Source: Arthrobacter sp. Alg241-R88 (GTDB taxonomy: Bacteria; Actinomycetota; Actinomycetes; Actinomycetales; Micrococcaceae). From it: a DNA stretch of 64,000 nt. The stretch spans positions 311,121 to 375,120 of the forward strand of contig NZ_UNRG01000001.1 in the NCBI RefSeq assembly GCF_900537115.1, read 5' to 3'. The notes beneath the pieces were generated by a model. The model ran no database searches and had not been told where the DNA came from. It was given only the letters and a program-made list of their open reading frames with translations. Below are positions 52,288 to 60,545 of the stretch, one piece after another. Position 1 is the stretch's first letter. Every line of letters starts with the position of its first letter. The translations under genes were made by a program, and so were the position numbers.

Positions 52288-53754
52288 GTGTCATCAAGCA
52301 CCACCGTAGGTTCTGCCGAACGCCCGCTGCGCGTCGCCGTCGTGGGCTCCGGCCCGGCAGGCGTCTACGCCGCGGACATCCTCACCAAGAGCGAAGCCGT
52401 CAAGAGCGGCGAGCTGACCGTGAGCATCGACCTCTTTGACCGCTACCCGGCACCCTACGGACTGATCCGCTACGGCGTGGCACCGGACCACCCCCGCATC
52501 AAGGGCATCGTCAACGCCCTGCACAAGGTCCTGGACCGCGGCGACATCCGCTTCTTCGGCAACGTGGACTACGGCACCGACCTCACCATCGAGGACCTCC
52601 GCACCCACTACGACGCCGTCATCTTCGCCACCGGCGCCATCAAGGACGCGGACCTGAACATTCCCGGCATCGAACTGGACGGCTCCTACGGCGGCGCCGA
52701 CTTCGTCTCCTGGTACGACGGCCACCCGGACGTCCCGCGCGAATGGCCGCTGGAAGCCAAGGAAATCGCCGTGATCGGCAACGGCAACGTGGCCCTGGAC
52801 GTGGCCCGTGTCCTGTCCAAGCACGCCGACGCCCTGCTGGTCTCCGAAATCCCGGACAACGTCTACGCCGGCCTGAAGGCTTCGCCCGTCACCGACGTGC
52901 ACGTCTTCGGCCGCCGCGGCCCCGCCCAGGTCAAGTTCACCCCCCTGGAACTGCGCGAGCTGTCCCACTCCAAGGACGTGGACATCATCCTGTACCCCGA
53001 GGACTTCGAGTTCGACGAGGAATCCGACCGCCAGATCCAGACGAACAACCAGACCAAGACCATGGTGGGCACGCTCACCAACTGGATCGCCGAGCAGCCC
53101 GAGGACCTTTCCGAGCTCAAGGCTTCCCGCCGCCTGCACCTGCACTTCCTGCACAGCCCGGTGGAAATCTACGACGACGCCGAGACGCCGGGCAAGGTGG
53201 CCGGCATCAAGTTCGAGCGCACCGAGCTGGACGGCACGGGCAACGCCCGCGGCACCGGCGAGTTCGTGGACTACCCGGTCCAGGCCGTGTACCGCGCCAT
53301 CGGCTACTTCGGTTCAGCCCTGCCGGAGATCGAGTTCGACCACACGAAGGGTGTTATCCCGAACGACGGCGGCCGCGTCCTGGATGCCGCCGGCACCCAC
53401 GTGCCGGGCATCTACGCCACGGGCTGGATCAAGCGCGGACCGGTCGGCCTGATCGGCCACACCAAGGGCGACGCCCTGGAGACCGTGACCTACCTGCTGG
53501 AAGACCGCGAAAACCTGCCGGTTGCCGCCGTTCCCGGGGCGGAGGCCGTCGTCGACCTCCTTGACGCCCGTGGCGTGAAGTTCACCAGCTGGGAAGGCTG
53601 GCTGGCACTGGATGCCCACGAGCTCTCCCTCGGCGCTGCCGCCACCGAGGCCGGCGGTTCGCACGGCGTTGAGGTCAAGCGTGAGCGCATCAAGGTGGTG
53701 CCGCGCGAGGACATGGTGGCCATTTCCCGCGACGGTGTGGCCGCGCAGGTCTAA
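52288..53754 (+). CDS. fprA: Ferredoxin-NADP+ reductase (FprA type)
   Basis: A 488-residue adrenodoxin-reductase-like flavoenzyme. The FAD motif VAVVGSGPAGVYAADIL (about 15-31) and the NADP motif IAVIGNGNVALDVARVL (about 165) are seen, with VFGRRGPAQVKFTPLEL between and TGWIKRGPVGLIGHTKGDA near the C-terminus. It passes electrons from NADPH to ferredoxin and so can feed sulfite reductase. GTG 52288 has AAAAGGAA eight bases upstream; the longer frame reads back through the palindrome and cysG and is rejected. Confidence 0.92.
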   Translation: MSSSTTVGSAERPLRVAVVGSGPAGVYAADILTKSEAVKSGELTVSIDLFDRYPAPYGLIRYGVAPDHPRIKGIVNALHKVLDRGDIRFFGNVDYGTDLTIEDLRTHYDAVIFATGAIKDADLNIPGIELDGSYGGADFVSWYDGHPDVPREWPLEAKEIAVIGNGNVALDVARVLSKHADALLVSEIPDNVYAGLKASPVTDVHVFGRRGPAQVKFTPLELRELSHSKDVDIILYPEDFEFDEESDRQIQTNNQTKTMVGTLTNWIAEQPEDLSELKASRRLHLHFLHSPVEIYDDAETPGKVAGIKFERTELDGTGNARGTGEFVDYPVQAVYRAIGYFGSALPEIEFDHTKGVIPNDGGRVLDAAGTHVPGIYATGWIKRGPVGLIGHTKGDALETVTYLLEDRENLPVAAVPGAEAVVDLLDARGVKFTSWEGWLALDAHELSLGAAATEAGGSHGVEVKRERIKVVPREDMVAISRDGVAAQV

Positions 53755-53763
53755 GACACCGCA

Positions 53764-53831
53764 AGCAACGCGAGGTCACTTCGCGCCCATCCTCACGGGG
53801 TTTCGGGCCGCGATGTGGCCTCGCGTTTGCT
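53764..53831. terminator. Long hairpin between convergent genes
   Basis: AGCAACGCGAGGTCAC (53764-53779) pairs with GTGGCCTCGCGTTTGCT (53815-53831) with minor mismatches. It lies 10 bases after the FprA gene stop and probably ends both convergent transcripts. Confidence 0.6.
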
Positions 53832-53845
53832 GTAACCTGCCGGTG

Positions 53846-55141
53846 CTACTTTCCGGCCCCGCCGGCCGCCATCAGCTCCAGGCGCTTGAGCGTCTCGCGG
53901 TTCCGCACCGTGATCATCGGGTCCCGCATGACCCTGGGCACCTTCTTGCCCGGCCCGCGGATCGCGTCTTCCGCAATGGTGACAAGGCACTGGCCGCCCT
54001 GGTCCTGGAGCGTGATGGCCACCTTCGCTTCACCCATCGGCCAGCCGCGCGCCACCAGTTCTAGCGACTTTCCGGCTTCGACGGCGGTCACCCGGGTGCT
54101 GTCGTTGATGAGCAGCGGCCAAGCACCCACGGAGTGATGCAGGCGTGCCCCGGCCTGGGGCCAGGTGTCATCCACCGCCCGGATCCGGGACGCGCCCACC
54201 ACCCAGCCGGAGTACAGCCAGCCGTCGGCAATGACCCGCCAGACGTCGGCGGCTGGGGTGTTGAACAGCTGGGACACAGTAGACATGGTGTTCCTTCCTG
54301 GGATGGCTGGGCTGGTGTGGTTCCCCTCCGGAGGGGGAGCGGCGGCAGAATGCGCGACGGCGGGCGGCGGGGATTGCTGCGCCGCCTGGTAGGAACGCTC
54401 CCGCAGGCGGCGGGTCCAGTCGTAGGCCTGTGTGCCGGGCGGCTGGTTCTCGAGCGGATTGAAGCGCAGGGGAGTGTCGGCCGGCTCAGGGGAGGCGCGC
54501 AGCCGCAGTTCGCCGCACTGCCGCCACGGTCCCGCGGGCGTGGCCCAATACAGCCCGAGCACCCATTCACCGGCCGTGATCGACCCCGCCGGCAGGCTTA
54601 AGCTCCGAAGCCCCAGCAGCACGGGACCCTTCCGTCCCCGGTAGGGCATCAATGTGGTGAAGGTGGCCGAGGAGACGTCGAGCCTGGGCTGGAGCAGGAA
54701 CCTCCCGGGAAGCTGCCAGCCTGTGGAGGCGAAGAGGACGTCGGCAGCGTCGCCCGGGCCGCCGTCGGCAGCACCGCCGTCCGCGCCGATGTCGAGCGTT
54801 ATGCCGGAAGCGGAGCTCCGGGAGGGCGTCACCCGGAGTGCCAGGCCCAGGACGTCCGGAAGCATCTGAGGCAGCCCGGCCGAACGCGAAAACCGGGCCA
54901 CAACGGAATCAATGCCGGGAGCGTCGAGCCAATCAAGGCCGCTCGGCTCGCCGGAAGTCCCGGTCCTGGTCAGTTTCCCGGCCAGGCCAAGTCCCTTGGG
55001 ATGGATCGGACGGTCGGGGCGTGCCACTTTGAGGAGCCGGAATACCGCAGTAAAGGCGCGGCCACCGGCCTCGGTGACCGCAGGGGCCACCCGTTGCGGG
55101 CCGCCGTCGGCCGTTTGGTCCCTCAGCACGTGCTGCGTCAT
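53846..55141 (-). CDS. Fused protein: catalase-like N-terminal region plus SRPBCC C-terminal domain
   Basis: A 431-residue reading frame in two parts. Residues 1-285 have a catalase-like look (FSRSAGLPQMLPDVLGLALRV and HPKGLGLAGKL), but no full catalase active site is visible, so I do not assign activity. Residues 286-431 form an SRPBCC domain starting MSTVSQLFNTPAADVWRVI. A strong internal site AGGAAGGA six bases before ATG 54286 suggests that the SRPBCC part can be made alone (53846-54286, 146 residues). It is downstream of the DUF1206 gene with a 29-base gap. Confidence 0.65.
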   Translation of the reverse strand: MTQHVLRDQTADGGPQRVAPAVTEAGGRAFTAVFRLLKVARPDRPIHPKGLGLAGKLTRTGTSGEPSGLDWLDAPGIDSVVARFSRSAGLPQMLPDVLGLALRVTPSRSSASGITLDIGADGGAADGGPGDAADVLFASTGWQLPGRFLLQPRLDVSSATFTTLMPYRGRKGPVLLGLRSLSLPAGSITAGEWVLGLYWATPAGPWRQCGELRLRASPEPADTPLRFNPLENQPPGTQAYDWTRRLRERSYQAAQQSPPPAVAHSAAAPPPEGNHTSPAIPGRNTMSTVSQLFNTPAADVWRVIADGWLYSGWVVGASRIRAVDDTWPQAGARLHHSVGAWPLLINDSTRVTAVEAGKSLELVARGWPMGEAKVAITLQDQGGQCLVTIAEDAIRGPGKKVPRVMRDPMITVRNRETLKRLELMAAGGAGK

Positions 55142-55170
55142 GCTTCCTTCCTACCCACATCCAGGGGGAA

Positions 55171-55998
55171 CTACATGCGTCCGAACCGGGACCGGATCAG
55201 GGCGAAGATCCCGTAAGCGATGAATCCTGCCCCGATGGCGACCAGCACATACGGACCGAACGGGTGGTCCCGCAGGGCTTTGAGGCCGCCGTCCAGTCCC
55301 GTGGACTCCTCCGGACTGTGTTTGGCGGCGGCGATCACAAAGAGCAGGCCGGTGAGGCCCAGGGCAGCCCCCTTGGAAATGTGGCCGGTGACGCCAAGGG
55401 TATCGATCAGCCGGCCGCGCCGGGTGCCGTCAAAATGGAAGAGCTCCTCCTTGAACCCGCGCCGCACGCCCTTGAACACAAAATAGATGCCGATCCCGAC
55501 GATGGTCAGGCCCAGCGCCACCAGCGCCCACAGCCCCAGCGGTGTGGCCATCAGCGAGGCGCTGAAGTCCTTCGTGCTCTCGCTCGAATCCCCGCGCAGG
55601 CCCACGGCAAAACCGGCGAAGCTGAGCCCCACGCTGCTGTATGCAATGGCAAGGAAGCCTGATGAGATCAGTTTGGACACGCGTTCCTTGCGGGGCAGCC
55701 GGCGTGCCCGCAGGGTCGCCTCGCTTGCCTGCCACAGCCCTAAACCGATGCATGCCGCCACACACACCCACATCACCAGCGGACCCCAGGGGTTGGCGGC
55801 CAGTTGTTCAATGGCACCCGTGGGTTCGGCTTCACCGGGCTGGCCGAAAGCCACGGCGATGGCAATGGCACCGATAATGACGTGGAGCAGGGCCATGACG
55901 GCGAACCCCGTGCGGGCCAGGACGTCCAGGGCGGGGTGGTTGGAGGCCTCCTCGACGGCGTCCGCGGCATGGCTGATGGTGGAGTCGCTGTCCGACAT
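55171..55998 (-). CDS. DUF1206 membrane protein
   Basis: A 275-residue membrane protein with three repeats of a two-helix unit, the pattern of DUF1206. Repeat openings are ARTGFAVMALLHVIIG, SSGFLAIAYSSVGLSF and TGHISKGAALGLTGLLF. It is a common actinobacterial family of unknown function. It begins three bases after the stop of a small hypothetical gene and precedes the fused catalase-like/SRPBCC gene, so the three are probably one operon. Confidence 0.88.
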   Translation of the reverse strand: MSDSDSTISHAADAVEEASNHPALDVLARTGFAVMALLHVIIGAIAIAVAFGQPGEAEPTGAIEQLAANPWGPLVMWVCVAACIGLGLWQASEATLRARRLPRKERVSKLISSGFLAIAYSSVGLSFAGFAVGLRGDSSESTKDFSASLMATPLGLWALVALGLTIVGIGIYFVFKGVRRGFKEELFHFDGTRRGRLIDTLGVTGHISKGAALGLTGLLFVIAAAKHSPEESTGLDGGLKALRDHPFGPYVLVAIGAGFIAYGIFALIRSRFGRM

Positions 55999-56001
55999 TG
56001 C

Positions 56002-56292
56002 TCAGCCGTTCATGGGCCCTTCGGCACGAATCTTCTCCGCGCCGGGTCCTTCGACGTGAACGGTGCAACGGACCACCAGCTTTCCGGGTGCGTTGTCCAG
56101 CTCCACCAGGGAATCGTCCGCGCTCAACACCGTGAAGACCTCAGTGCCTGCCACGACTGCCACCCCCTTGGCTTTCGCGGTGTCCCTGGCATTCCCGAAT
56201 GCCTCCCGCTGAAGCCCTTCCACGTAGCTGTCGTCATCTTCACGGGCTGGGTCCCCGAAGGCCCAGCCGAACAAACTGCCTGTAGTTCCCAT
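56002..56292 (-). CDS. Hypothetical 96-residue protein
   Basis: A small acidic protein (MGTTGSLFGWAFGDPARED onward) with a mixed alpha/beta pattern and a Gly/Val-rich middle. I do not recognise the family. A TAATAT -10-like box lies seven bases before the ATG, so the message could be leaderless. It is first in the presumed DUF1206 operon. The coding call rests on its spacing, codon use and the tight join to the next gene. Confidence 0.65.
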   Translation of the reverse strand: MGTTGSLFGWAFGDPAREDDDSYVEGLQREAFGNARDTAKAKGVAVVAGTEVFTVLSADDSLVELDNAPGKLVVRCTVHVEGPGAEKIRAEGPMNG

Positions 56293-56445
56293 GGCGACGA
56301 TATTACGCGGTCTGCCCGCGCAAGACGGGCTTTCGTAACATTAGTAAGTGTGCTTACCATAGGCGGACCATGACCTCAATGGGACACGGCAAGTGAAGTC
56401 CGCAGGCGCGGCACGTCAACCAGTTCAACGTTAGGAATGCACATC

Positions 56446-56982
56446 ATGGCAGGAAATCTCATTGCCCGGTCAGTTCACGATCTGACGGCAGCAGCGTGGT
56501 TCGGTGGATCTTTGATGGGTGCCATCGGCTTGAACGGTGCGGCCGCGGCGGCCAAAAATCCGTCCGAGCGTACGCGGCTCTCCAGTGCCGGATGGATGAA
56601 ATGGGCGCCGTTCCAGACGGCAGCCTTTGCCTCGCACCTGGTGGCGGACCTCGCCATCGCCTGGGAGAACAAAGAGCGCATCGCCAAGCAGGACGGTGTG
56701 GCCAGGGACACCGTGATCAAGACGGCGGTGACGGTGGCTGGCGCAGCGGTGACCCTTTACTCAGGAATCCTGGGCAAGAAGGTTGAAAAGCTTGCTTCCG
56801 AGGGCGCCGAGGGTGCCACCGAGCCGCGGCCCGATGCTTCGGACGAGTTGAAGGCCGCCCAGCAGCAGCTCAAGATGCTGCAGTGGGTCATCCCCGCGTT
56901 CGCGGGGCTGGTGGTCATCCTGGGCGCCAAGCATGGTGAGATGCAGCGTCCCAAGAATGTGTTCGCAGGCCTGCAGCGCTAA
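56446..56982 (+). CDS. Hypothetical membrane-associated protein
   Basis: A 178-residue protein with hydrophobic stretches at about 12-32 (LTAAAWFGGSLMGAIGLNG), 85-105 (TAVTVAGAAVTLYSGIL) and 140-158 (VIPAFAGLVVILGAK). It has an Ala/Glu-rich stretch before the last helix. It is not a family I can name. AGGA ten bases before ATG 56446 favours that start over ATG 56437. It is convergent with the AI-2E-type gene and followed by a palindromic terminator. Confidence 0.7.
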   Translation: MAGNLIARSVHDLTAAAWFGGSLMGAIGLNGAAAAAKNPSERTRLSSAGWMKWAPFQTAAFASHLVADLAIAWENKERIAKQDGVARDTVIKTAVTVAGAAVTLYSGILGKKVEKLASEGAEGATEPRPDASDELKAAQQQLKMLQWVIPAFAGLVVILGAKHGEMQRPKNVFAGLQR

Positions 56983-56997
56983 CCCATAACGCACGAC

Positions 56998-57027
56998 GAC
57001 GGTCCGGCACTTAGGTGCCGGACCGTC
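56998..57027. terminator. Bidirectional hairpin terminator
   Basis: A perfect 13-bp stem GACGGTCCGGCAC (56998-57010) with GTGCCGGACCGTC (57015-57027) and a TTAG loop, between convergent genes. There is no T tail. Confidence 0.65.
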
Positions 57028-57062
57028 GACGTATGTGGGGGTCGTTGCCGCCGGTGGGCAGG

Positions 57063-58277
57063 CTAGACCGGCTGGCTGTTCCGGGGCGGCAGGTCCGGGT
57101 TCATGTCCTCGAGTTTCGGATCCTCTGCCGTCCACACCTGGATGATGGCCCAGGCGACGGCGGCCAGCGGCACGGACAGCACGGCACCTACAATGCCGGC
57201 CAGGATGGTTCCGGCGGTCAATGCCATGAGGATCACCAGGGCGTGCAGCTGCAGGGACTTGCCCATTACGATCGGCTGCAAGAGGTCGCCTTCGAGCTGG
57301 TTGACCGCAATGACTACGGCTACCACGATCAAGGCCACTACGGGACCGTTGGCCACCAGTGCCACCAGGGCAGCGAGGATTCCGGCAACAGTGGCGCCCA
57401 CCAGCGGAACGAAGGCGCCGATAAAGACGATAAGTGCCAGGGGGAGGGCCAGCGGAACCTGCAGGATCAGTAGGGCGGCCCCAATGGCTACCGTGTCCAC
57501 CAGAGCCACGATCGCCGTGCCGCGGACGTAGCCGCCAAGCACCTCAAGGGTGCGCTTGCCCACCCGGCGCAATTTGGCCTCACGTTCCCCGCTGAACGGG
57601 CGGAGGAAGAAATTCCAGATCTTGGCGCCATCCTTCAGGAAGAAGAACAGGATGATGATCACCAGGCCCGCGCCGGCAAGGAACTCGGTCACCACGGACA
57701 GTCCGGTGATGGCGCCGGAACGGACCTGGCTGCTGGTGGCGAACTGCACGATGCCCTCGCGGGCCTGGTCCAACTGCTCCTGCTCGAGGGGAATGGGCCC
57801 GGTGAGCAGGAACCGCTCCAGCTCGTCCAGCCCGGAGGCAGCCTGCTGGGCCAGTTCGCCCCACTGGTTGCGGACGGAGTAGTAGATAACTGTGCCAACG
57901 CCACCCAGCACCAGGAGCAACCCGATGAACGCGATGCCGGTTGCCAGCCCGCCCCGCAGTCCACGGCGGCGAAGCATATTAACGAACGGACCGATGGCCG
58001 CCGCCAGGATGAGTGCGATCAGGATCGGTATCACCAGGAGCTTGATCTGCATCAAGGCGTACACCGACACCACGGCGACGGTCAGGATCAGCAGGACCTG
58101 CGCCGAACGGATGCCCACCCGGCCCAGTCCGTCTGCCCACAGTGCGCTCGGGGGCTTGGGTTCCTGTTTCCGTGCAGCGCCTGCCTGGGCCTGCTGCAGG
58201 GCTGACCCGGCGGCAGGTGCCGGTTGCGGGGTGTCGCTGCCTGGCCCGTGGTCGGCCACGCGTGTTGCTCGCGCCAT
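57063..58277 (-). CDS. AI-2E family transporter
   Basis: A 404-residue membrane protein of the AI-2 exporter superfamily (TqsA/PerM-like). There are about eight membrane helices, with the characteristic ILFFFLKDGAKIWNFF and a QLEGDLLQPIVMGKSLQLHALVI motif. The family includes AI-2 exporters and Na+/H+ antiporters, so the cargo is uncertain. AGGAG five bases before the ATG fixes the start. The first 55 residues are a Pro/Ala/Gln-rich cytosolic tail. Confidence 0.9.
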   Translation of the reverse strand: MARATRVADHGPGSDTPQPAPAAGSALQQAQAGAARKQEPKPPSALWADGLGRVGIRSAQVLLILTVAVVSVYALMQIKLLVIPILIALILAAAIGPFVNMLRRRGLRGGLATGIAFIGLLLVLGGVGTVIYYSVRNQWGELAQQAASGLDELERFLLTGPIPLEQEQLDQAREGIVQFATSSQVRSGAITGLSVVTEFLAGAGLVIIILFFFLKDGAKIWNFFLRPFSGEREAKLRRVGKRTLEVLGGYVRGTAIVALVDTVAIGAALLILQVPLALPLALIVFIGAFVPLVGATVAGILAALVALVANGPVVALIVVAVVIAVNQLEGDLLQPIVMGKSLQLHALVILMALTAGTILAGIVGAVLSVPLAAVAWAIIQVWTAEDPKLEDMNPDLPPRNSQPV

Positions 58278-58393
58278 GGGGACTCCTCATCTCGGCGGGT
58301 GCCCTGGCGCAGTGTGCACGGCAGGGATTACTACCTTTGTCAGATAGTAAGCCTACTGACAGTTTAAGGAGGGGCGAAACCCCGAACATCGAA

Positions 58394-59074
58394 CTACGCG
58401 GCGAGCCACTCGGCGCAGGAGTTCAGGTTTGCGTTGACGGTGGCAACGGCGGCGTCCTCGTCCCGCTGCTCAATGGCCGCCAGCAGGACGTCGTGTCCCT
58501 CGTGCTGGAGCCCGTCGAATCCCGGCCGGCGCAGCTGCTTGAGCAAATCCTCGTGGACCACGGCGCCGAAGCTCACGTACAGCTCGTGCAGCAGGGGATT
58601 GCCCGATGCCTGGGCCACCCGCTCATGGAAACCCCAGTCCGCCCGTGCCCAGGCCTCGTAGTCCTCCGAGTTCCAGGCTTCATTCCTGTCGGTGAGGAGA
58701 ACACGCAGGGCTGCGACGTCGCCGGCTGTTGCATTCCGCGCCGCTAACCGGGCGGCCTGGGTGTCCAGGCCGAGCCGGACTTCCAGGATGTGGGCCTCGG
58801 TGTGGTCCTGGTACATGCGGCGGGCAGCGCCGGAGATCTCGCTGGTTGCCCGGACGTACGTGCCATCGCCGCGGCGGACTTCCAGCATGCCGCTGTGGGC
58901 GAGTGCCTTGATGGCCTCGCGGAGGGTGCCGCGCGAGACGCCCAGGTCAGCCATCAGTCCGGTTTCGGACGGGATGCGCTGGTGGAGGGGCCACTCGCCG
59001 GACTGGATCATGGTCCGCAGCTTCGCGGTGACTTCGTCCGCGAGCGGCGGGCGGTGTGAGGGGCTCAGTGCCAT
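58394..59074 (-). CDS. GntR-family regulator, FadR (FCD) subfamily
   Basis: A 226-residue repressor with an N-terminal winged helix (IPSETGLMADLGVSRGTLREAIKAL at about 35-60 in pattern, shown as LGVSRGTLREAIKAL) and a C-terminal FCD ligand-binding domain from about 90. The FCD metal-binding His and Asp are in AWARADWGFHERVAQASGN. It is six bases after the MFS gene in the same operon, so it probably regulates its own expression and the transporter through the palindrome at 60422-60436. Confidence 0.9.
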   Translation of the reverse strand: MALSPSHRPPLADEVTAKLRTMIQSGEWPLHQRIPSETGLMADLGVSRGTLREAIKALAHSGMLEVRRGDGTYVRATSEISGAARRMYQDHTEAHILEVRLGLDTQAARLAARNATAGDVAALRVLLTDRNEAWNSEDYEAWARADWGFHERVAQASGNPLLHELYVSFGAVVHEDLLKQLRRPGFDGLQHEGHDVLLAAIEQRDEDAAVATVNANLNSCAEWLAA

Positions 59075-59080
59075 GGCGGC

Positions 59081-60403
59081 CTACTTCCCCTTCCCGGCAG
59101 CGCCGGAAACGCCCCGGGTCATCGCGCCACCGGTGATCAGGTGCGCCACCACAATCTGCACCAGCGCCAGGGCCAGCAGCAGGGCGAGGGGCAGCGTCCA
59201 GCCGCCGGTGGCGCTGTGCAGGAGGCCCATCCCGAACGGGCCGGTGGTCGCGAGCAGGTAACCCGTGGACTGGGCCAGGGTGGACAGCGCCGTGGTCTCG
59301 GCAGTGCTCGCGCCGCTGCGGCTGATCATCACCATCACCAGCGGGAAGATGCCCAGGCCGAAGCCCAGCAGGACCGCAGGAACCATGGCCAGGCTCACGG
59401 GCAACACCAGGAGCAGGGCCAGGCCCACCGCCATGGTGATGCTGACCAGGTAGAACGCGGGGCGCAGCATCCTGGGACGGGAACCGATGGCGATGAGCAG
59501 CATGCCCGCGGGGACGGACACCAGCTGCATCAGCCCGAACATCAGTCCGCTCCCGGAGGCGTCCATCCCCATGGTGGTGAGCATGTACGGGAACCAGCTC
59601 AGCAGCGCATAGGCCAGCAGCGCCTGAAGCGTGAAAATGGCCGTCAGCAGCAGCCCTTTCCTGGTCCGCAGAAGCGGCCAGGGGGACACATGCCCCGCCG
59701 TCGAACGCGTGCTGTTCCGGTGCGCATGCAACGCCACGGGAAGGAAGCCCAGGAATGCCGCCACGGCAGTAATGCCAATAGCGCCGACGGCGGCGGACGG
59801 GGACCCGAGGGCCTGCGCCAGTGGAACGACGGCGACGGAGGTGACAGTTGCTCCGGTGGTCATGGTCACCGTATAGACGGCGGTCATGAGGGACGTTCGG
59901 GCGGCGAAGTGCTCCCGGATGAAGGACGGCATGGCCACGTTGCAGACGGCGAGCCCGGACATTCCCACGACACTGCCGGCCACCAGCATCCCGGTTGCGG
60001 GAATACCTCGCATCAGGAGGCCGCCGGCCAGCATGGCCAGGGACAGCAGGATCGCCTTCTCCACCCCCAGCTTGCCGGTCAGCCAGGAGGTGCCGGCACC
60101 CGCCAGGGCGAAGCACAGGGTGGGAATGGACGGGATGAACGCAGCCACCAGCGGCCCGTAGCCCAACACCGTCTGCAGGTCATGCAGCAGCGCCGATGCC
60201 CCGGTGATGCCCGCCCGCAGATTGAGCCCGATCAGCACCAGCGCAATAACGCCGAATACGACGGCGGATCGCGGCTTGGTGAGCGGGCCACCGGAGGCAG
60301 GTGCGGACGCAGCACGCGCCGGCGACGGCATGTCGGGCGCGGGCGAGGGTGCCGTGAAGACTACGGAGGGTGCGGCAGTAGGGGCGGGGGGAGTGGCGGG
60401 CAT
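59081..60403 (-). CDS. MFS transporter, CynX/NimT type
   Basis: A 440-residue twelve-helix exporter or importer of the CynX/NimT branch, which includes cyanate and 2-nitroimidazole transporters. The opening LIGLNLRAGITGASALLHDLQ matches that group. The first 40 residues are a Pro/Ala-rich tail. A TAGCCT box six bases before the ATG predicts a leaderless message. It is the first gene of an operon with the GntR regulator. The substrate is unknown. Confidence 0.87.
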   Translation of the reverse strand: MPATPPAPTAAPSVVFTAPSPAPDMPSPARAASAPASGGPLTKPRSAVVFGVIALVLIGLNLRAGITGASALLHDLQTVLGYGPLVAAFIPSIPTLCFALAGAGTSWLTGKLGVEKAILLSLAMLAGGLLMRGIPATGMLVAGSVVGMSGLAVCNVAMPSFIREHFAARTSLMTAVYTVTMTTGATVTSVAVVPLAQALGSPSAAVGAIGITAVAAFLGFLPVALHAHRNSTRSTAGHVSPWPLLRTRKGLLLTAIFTLQALLAYALLSWFPYMLTTMGMDASGSGLMFGLMQLVSVPAGMLLIAIGSRPRMLRPAFYLVSITMAVGLALLLVLPVSLAMVPAVLLGFGLGIFPLVMVMISRSGASTAETTALSTLAQSTGYLLATTGPFGMGLLHSATGGWTLPLALLLALALVQIVVAHLITGGAMTRGVSGAAGKGK

Positions 60404-60409
60404 TTTTCT

Positions 60410-60436
60410 AGGCTAAAGGTTAGACGTTTGATGTCT
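60410..60436 (-). promoter_or_regulatory. Leaderless promoter and candidate GntR operator of the MFS-GntR operon
   Basis: The palindrome AGACGTTTGATGTCT (60422-60436) lies just upstream of the predicted -10 TAGCCT (60410-60415 on the minus strand). Its arm/spacer layout fits a FadR-type site. Confidence 0.5.
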
Positions 60437-60545
60437 CCAGTTTTGTGGCCAAGCTCTCCCGGCCCGTCCTACCAGCGCAATAGACTTCCACCGAGGGCAT
60501 GGATGCCATCCGGCCCGCAGGCAGCACCAACGCGGAAGGACGGCT

